Assembly (NCBI GenBank): GCA_011048645.1
Contig: DSDR01000154.1
Coordinates: forward strand, 1 to 7,697
Reading direction: 5' to 3'
Source: Phycisphaerales bacterium
GTDB lineage: Bacteria; Planctomycetota; Phycisphaerae; Sedimentisphaerales; Anaerohalosphaeraceae
DNA: 7,697 bases
In this document: piece after piece, positions 4,791 to 7,697 of the stretch
Layout: the number at the start of each line of letters is the position of its first letter
Position numbering within the stretch: the stretch's first letter is position 1
Made by a program: the position numbers and the translations under genes
Notes under the pieces: generated by a model
What the model saw: only the letters and a program-made list of their open reading frames with translations
Databases searched by the model: none
Told to the model about the DNA's origin: nothing

Positions 4791-5996
4791 ATGTGGGAAC
4801 AGATTCGCGTCAATAAACGGAATTCGGTGATCTTGCTCGGCCTGATGGGGGCGGCGCTGTGCGGACTGGGGTTTTTGCTCGGATTCGCCTTCGGGGGCGG
4901 CCCGGACGCCGGCTGGATCGGCATTTTCATTGCCACCTGCGTCTGGCTGGTGATGATGCTGGTCAGTCTGTACGGGGGCGATCAGATTCTGCTGGCCTCC
5001 AGTCGGGCCACGCCGGTTACTGAAGATGTCCATCCGCAGCTCTTTAACATCGTTGAAGAAATGACCATCGCGGCCAATCTGCCGAAGATGCCGAAAATTT
5101 ACATTATCAACGACCCGGCGCCGAACGCCTTTGCGACCGGCCGCGACCCGCAGCACGCCTCGGTGGCGGTGACCGCCGGGCTGCTGGGCAAACTCAATCG
5201 CGACGAGTTGCAGGGCGTCATCGCCCACGAAATCAGCCATATCCTTCATCGCGACATTTTGTATGTCACGGTAGCCGGCGTGATGCTCGGAGCGATTGTG
5301 CTGCTGAGCCAGATATTTTTCCGCGGCATGTTTTACAGCGCGTTGGGCGGACGACGCTATTCCTCGCGGTCGCGGGGCGGCGGCGGAGCGCAGGCGCTGA
5401 TCATGATATTGGCGATCATCGCGGCCATTTTGGCGCCGCTGTTTGCCCAGATTCTGTATTTCAGTCTGTCGCGCAAACGGGAATATCTGGCCGATGCCGG
5501 GGCGGTCCGGCTGACACGGTATCCGCAGGGACTGGCCGGGGCGCTGGAAAAGATCGCCGGAACCAACATTTCAATGGAATCGGCCAACAAAGCCACCGCG
5601 CCGATGTATATCGCCAACCCCTTCCGCGGCAAAAAGGCAATGAATCTGTTCAGTACGCACCCGCCCATCGAAGAACGCATTCGGATTTTACGCACGATGG
5701 CTCACGGAGCCGGGTATCGAGATTATAATCAGGCGTTCGAGCAGGTTACACATCGGGGCGGTGTTATTCCCCCATCGGCGGTCAAACCCGATGAACAAGT
5801 CGGCCTGCGCCAAGGCGACGCCTCCGCTCAGCCCGTTTCCCCGAAACATTCACATCGCCAAGTCGGTGATATTATGCGCAAGGTCAACGGCTTTACCTTC
5901 ATTCCCTGTGCCTGCGGGCTGCGGCTCAAGCTGCCGCCCGATTTCAAAAGCAGAACCGTCCAGTGCCCCCGCTGCAAACGCACCCACAACACCTAA
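4791..5996 (+). CDS. htpX: HtpX-like M48 membrane zinc metalloprotease with C-terminal zinc ribbon
   Basis: 401 residues; ordinary HtpX has about 290. HtpX degrades misfolded membrane proteins at the inner membrane. Membrane segments lie near 13-34, 38-60, 155-178 and 200-223. The zinc site is HEISH (146-150; His146, Glu147, His150), with the third ligand Glu231 in REYLADAGAV. FSTHPPIEERI near 285-295 is the usual C-terminal M48 signature. After a polar linker from about 320, residues 369-401 form an added zinc ribbon: Cys373-x-Cys375, Cys392-x2-Cys395 in PCACGLRLKLPP...CPRCKRTH. The start is natural (MWEQIRVNKR), but no Shine-Dalgarno is visible: the bases before ATG are the right heptad repeat. 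It may be translated by coupling from the upstream gene, whose stop lies 10 bases before. The family is certain; the ribbon's role is unknown. Confidence 0.95.
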   Translation: MWEQIRVNKRNSVILLGLMGAALCGLGFLLGFAFGGGPDAGWIGIFIATCVWLVMMLVSLYGGDQILLASSRATPVTEDVHPQLFNIVEEMTIAANLPKMPKIYIINDPAPNAFATGRDPQHASVAVTAGLLGKLNRDELQGVIAHEISHILHRDILYVTVAGVMLGAIVLLSQIFFRGMFYSALGGRRYSSRSRGGGGAQALIMILAIIAAILAPLFAQILYFSLSRKREYLADAGAVRLTRYPQGLAGALEKIAGTNISMESANKATAPMYIANPFRGKKAMNLFSTHPPIEERIRILRTMAHGAGYRDYNQAFEQVTHRGGVIPPSAVKPDEQVGLRQGDASAQPVSPKHSHRQVGDIMRKVNGFTFIPCACGLRLKLPPDFKSRTVQCPRCKRTHNT

Positions 5997-6036
5997 GCCG
6001 GACGATTGATTTTTAGAATGACCAATGCCGTTATTT

Positions 6037-6050
6037 TGTCTTCTGTCTTC
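6037..6050. repeat. Heptad TGTCTTC, two tandem copies
   Basis: TGTCTTCTGTCTTC followed by TGG lies in the 70-base gap between the convergent stops of htpX and the next gene. It is another seven-base period, as in the tracts at 4352 and 4755. No terminator hairpin is visible in this gap in either direction. Confidence 0.5.
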
Positions 6051-6066
6051 TGGTTTCCGAGACAAT

Positions 6067-6711
6067 TTACCGCATAACCCATTCCTGCTCGATCAACTCG
6101 AGGGTCGCACGATCGCGCCGGGCGGCGTCGGCGCCGACATTATAGCGGAGTTGAAGAGTCTTTTGCAGAAACACCTTAACGGGGCTGCCTTCTTCGTCGG
6201 TCCGAGTTGGATGCAAAATCGCCGTCGTTTCATTGCTCAGCCCTGCAATAAAAAAACTGACTTCGCTGGCTTTGAGGTTAAAATCTTTCCAGATAACGAC
6301 AAAATCCCGCGCGTTGTCCGCCCCGCGACGAATCCGGTTGTCCCTAAAATCCAGCGATTCGAGAAACGGATAGCTGCCCTGATGTCTGAGCTTGATCGTC
6401 TCAAAAACACCTTTGGGGATACCAAACCCGGCGGGGATAATCTCAAAATTATCCGTGACCAGCTCGCAGGTTGGGACAAACGGCACATCCGAATGATCGC
6501 TGTCGTTGGTCAGCGACAGAATGAGGTACCAAAAACGTTCCGGCGTCTGACGACCCGGTACACGCAGCATCATTTGACGGGGATGTTCAAACTGGACGGT
6601 GAGCGTCCATTCAGTCGGCTTTTGAACCATCGCCGGTGTGGGAAAAGCCGCAACCCCGGCAGCTGAAAGACCCACTAACCCGACCAACAGAATCATTACC
6701 TGTCTTTTCAT
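6067..6711 (-). CDS. Exported protein of unknown function
   Basis: 214 residues. Residues 1-22 are a signal peptide (MKRQ, then MILLVGLVGLSAAGVAA), so the mature protein is exported. It has no cysteine pattern and no further membrane segment after cleavage. The rest reads as beta-rich: WTLTVQFEHPRQMML, RFWYLILSLTND, then CELVTDNFEIIPAGFGIPKGVFETIK, RHQGSYPFLESL, FVVIWKDFN, and VSFFIAGLSNET. FWYLILSLTND suggests an immunoglobulin-like or Big-type fold, which is a guess. From memory it resembles uncharacterised secreted proteins of Planctomycetota. TTCCTT at 6718-6723 (AAGGAA on this strand) sits six bases before the ATG. It is transcribed alone and converges on htpX. Antisense reading frames here are shadows. 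Confidence 0.85.
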   Translation of the reverse strand: MKRQVMILLVGLVGLSAAGVAAFPTPAMVQKPTEWTLTVQFEHPRQMMLRVPGRQTPERFWYLILSLTNDSDHSDVPFVPTCELVTDNFEIIPAGFGIPKGVFETIKLRHQGSYPFLESLDFRDNRIRRGADNARDFVVIWKDFNLKASEVSFFIAGLSNETTAILHPTRTDEEGSPVKVFLQKTLQLRYNVGADAARRDRATLELIEQEWVMR

Positions 6712-6758
6712 TGACTATTCCTTATCCAGTATCACAACAAATCTGCCTTTTCAACCGT

Positions 6759-6787
6759 ATTTTACCCCAATTCGCTCCGACGGTAAA
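6759..6787 (-). promoter_or_regulatory. Promoter of the exported-protein gene
   Basis: On the minus strand TTTACC (6787-6782, four of six) is followed after 17 bases by TAAAAT (6764-6759, five of six). Initiation near 6752 leaves a leader of about 40 bases before ATG 6711. Confidence 0.5.
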
Positions 6788-6841
6788 GGATTTTATAACG
6801 AAAAGAAACATCCTCTTTTACAATAAATCCGGATTGCTGCA

Positions 6842-6870
6842 TTGACAGAACGAGGCTGTCATTGCATAAT
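6842..6870 (+). promoter_or_regulatory. Promoter of the pilT-like gene
   Basis: A perfect TTGACA (6842-6847) is followed after 17 bases by CATAAT (6865-6870, five of six). A start near 6877 gives a leader of about 110 bases. It is divergent from the promoter at 6759-6787. Confidence 0.65.
6843..6861. promoter_or_regulatory. Inverted repeat TGACAG-N7-CTGTCA inside the pilT promoter
   Basis: A perfect 6-bp dyad with a 7-base spacer overlaps the -35 and fills the spacer. A dimeric repressor bound there would block the polymerase. The half-site shares GACA with the -35 hexamer, so part of the match is forced by promoter consensus. Confidence 0.4.
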
Positions 6871-6879
6871 AAAAGTTTT

Positions 6880-6939
6880 GGCCTGTGGATTGCCTTTGAA
6901 AAATGAGGGGCTGTTTGCAATCGTGCCCTATATCAGGCT
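6880..6939 (+). other. Possible nested hairpin in the pilT leader
   Basis: GCCTG (6881-6885) can pair with CAGGC (6934-6938), and inside it GATTGC (6888-6893) with GCAATC (6917-6922). I see no c-di-GMP riboswitch consensus. The stems are short and could be chance. Confidence 0.2.
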
Positions 6940-6986
6940 TAATACATCTGTTATTTGTGGAATGATCAGCCGTCAGGAGAGTCGAT

Positions 6987-7697
6987 ATGAAAAACCAACC
7001 TTTGGATACGCATGTTCATGCCGACAAGGCGCCGGCAATCGAAAAACTGTTTCGCGCGGCCATCAAAGCGGACGCCAGCGACCTCCACCTGAAAGTCGGA
7101 ATGCCCCCCAAGCTTCGTGTCCACAGCAAACTGAAAAGCACCACCGGTGAAGTATTGACCGAGGAACGTATTGAGGAGCTTGTTTTTGAGATTATGAGTC
7201 CGGCTCAGAAGCAGTACTTTCTCGAACACGGGGCGCTGGATTTTGCCTATCAGGTAGGCGAAATGGATCGGTTTCGTATCAACGCCTTTCGTCAGCGCAG
7301 TTTTGTGAGCATGGCCGCCCGGCGGATCAGCGGTCGCATTCCTCCGTTTGAAACGCTGCATGTCCCCCCGATTGTGGAAAAGATCGCCGAAAGCCACGAC
7401 GGAATGATTCTGGTGACCGGACCGACCGGATCGGGCAAGAGTACCACCATCGCCTCAATGATTGATCACATCAACACCACCACAGCCGCTCATATTGTAA
7501 CGATTGAAGACCCGCTTGAATTTCTGCATGTGGATAAGAAATCGATCGTCTCTCAGCGTGAAATCGGCATTGACGTACCGAATTTTGATGAGGCGCTGCG
7601 CAGCATGATGCGTCAGGACCCGGACGTGGTACTGGTGGGTGAAATCCGGGACAATGAGACGCTGACCGCCGCGATGCGGGCGGCTGAAACCGGACAC
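6987..7697 (+). CDS. pilT: PilT-like type IV pilus retraction ATPase, 5' part (runs off right edge)
   Basis: 237 residues visible of about 350-370. PilT is the cytoplasmic hexameric ATPase that drives pilus disassembly and twitching. The N-terminal PAS-like domain has the family words ASDLHLKVGMPPKLRV and DFAYQV..MDRFRINAF. The RecA-like core has Walker A GPTGSGKST (145-153), the Asp box TIEDPLEF, Walker B with DPDVVLVGEIRD (Glu219), and the His box AAETGH ending at the edge. AGGAG (6975-6979) is seven bases before the ATG, so the start is well set. ALRSMMRQDPD and GEIRD fit PilT/PilU rather than the longer PilB, which carries a cysteine zinc site. PilT versus PilU cannot be settled without the C-terminus. 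There is no pilus gene to the left, so the pilus context, if any, lies to the right. Confidence 0.93.
   Translation, partial: MKNQPLDTHVHADKAPAIEKLFRAAIKADASDLHLKVGMPPKLRVHSKLKSTTGEVLTEERIEELVFEIMSPAQKQYFLEHGALDFAYQVGEMDRFRINAFRQRSFVSMAARRISGRIPPFETLHVPPIVEKIAESHDGMILVTGPTGSGKSTTIASMIDHINTTTAAHIVTIEDPLEFLHVDKKSIVSQREIGIDVPNFDEALRSMMRQDPDVVLVGEIRDNETLTAAMRAAETGH

Noticed and set aside
4770..5249. 159-codon minus-strand open frame
   Set aside because: Antisense shadow of htpX; His/Gln/Arg-rich low-complexity translation.
6025..6666. 213-codon plus-strand open frame
   Set aside because: Antisense to the exported-protein gene, which has a signal peptide, Shine-Dalgarno and promoter. The plus frame has none of these.
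1..7697. CRISPR arrays, tRNA or rRNA genes
   Set aside because: No regularly spaced repeats of CRISPR size, no tRNA cloverleaf or TTCRANYC box in context, and no rRNA signature words were seen on either strand.

Overview
The window looks like chromosome of a Planctomycetota bacterium, probably near the class Phycisphaerae. The reasons are a secreted DUF1080 protein with a discoidin-like front domain, a TFIIB-type zinc-ribbon / LemA / HtpX gene set, and mixed mid-GC composition. This placement is inference from gene content recalled from family knowledge; no database was searched.

Layout. 1-1216 (minus): 5' two thirds of ilvB, acetolactate synthase large subunit, running off the left edge. 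1217-1927: a 711-base divergent intergenic region. It holds a strong sigma70-type promoter for ilvB, phased A-tracts behind that promoter, a leader of about 420 nt with a cluster of hairpins, and a weaker promoter for the rightward gene. 1928-3040 (plus): secreted discoidin-like + DUF1080 protein. 3041-3319: a good rho-independent terminator, then a textbook promoter (TTGACA-17-TAAAAT). 3320-5996 (plus): four genes in a row, namely a tandem zinc-ribbon protein, lemA, a four-helix-bundle (S23 / 23S rRNA IVS) protein, and an HtpX-like M48 membrane protease with an extra C-terminal zinc ribbon. 6067-6711 (minus): an exported protein of unknown function, convergent with htpX. 6712-6986: divergent promoters. 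6987-7697 (plus): 5' part of a PilT-like twitching ATPase, running off the right edge.

How the genes work together. The 3320-5996 cluster looks like one transcription unit for a membrane quality-control module: LemA and HtpX-type proteases are a recurrent pair. The most unusual structure here is the four-helix-bundle gene between them. It is AT-rich and enclosed by complementary heptanucleotide repeats, AGTTTTT-type on the left and ACTCAAA-type on the right. These begin in the lemA stop codon and end two bases before the htpX start, and htpX has no visible Shine-Dalgarno. This reads as a small cassette that landed exactly in the lemA-htpX junction.

The second item worth attention is the ilvB leader. 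Four local hairpins lie inside a 10-bp closing helix, which may be an unrecognised structured regulatory RNA. The remaining genes (ilvB, DUF1080, pilT) are ordinary family members with small oddities noted in their entries.
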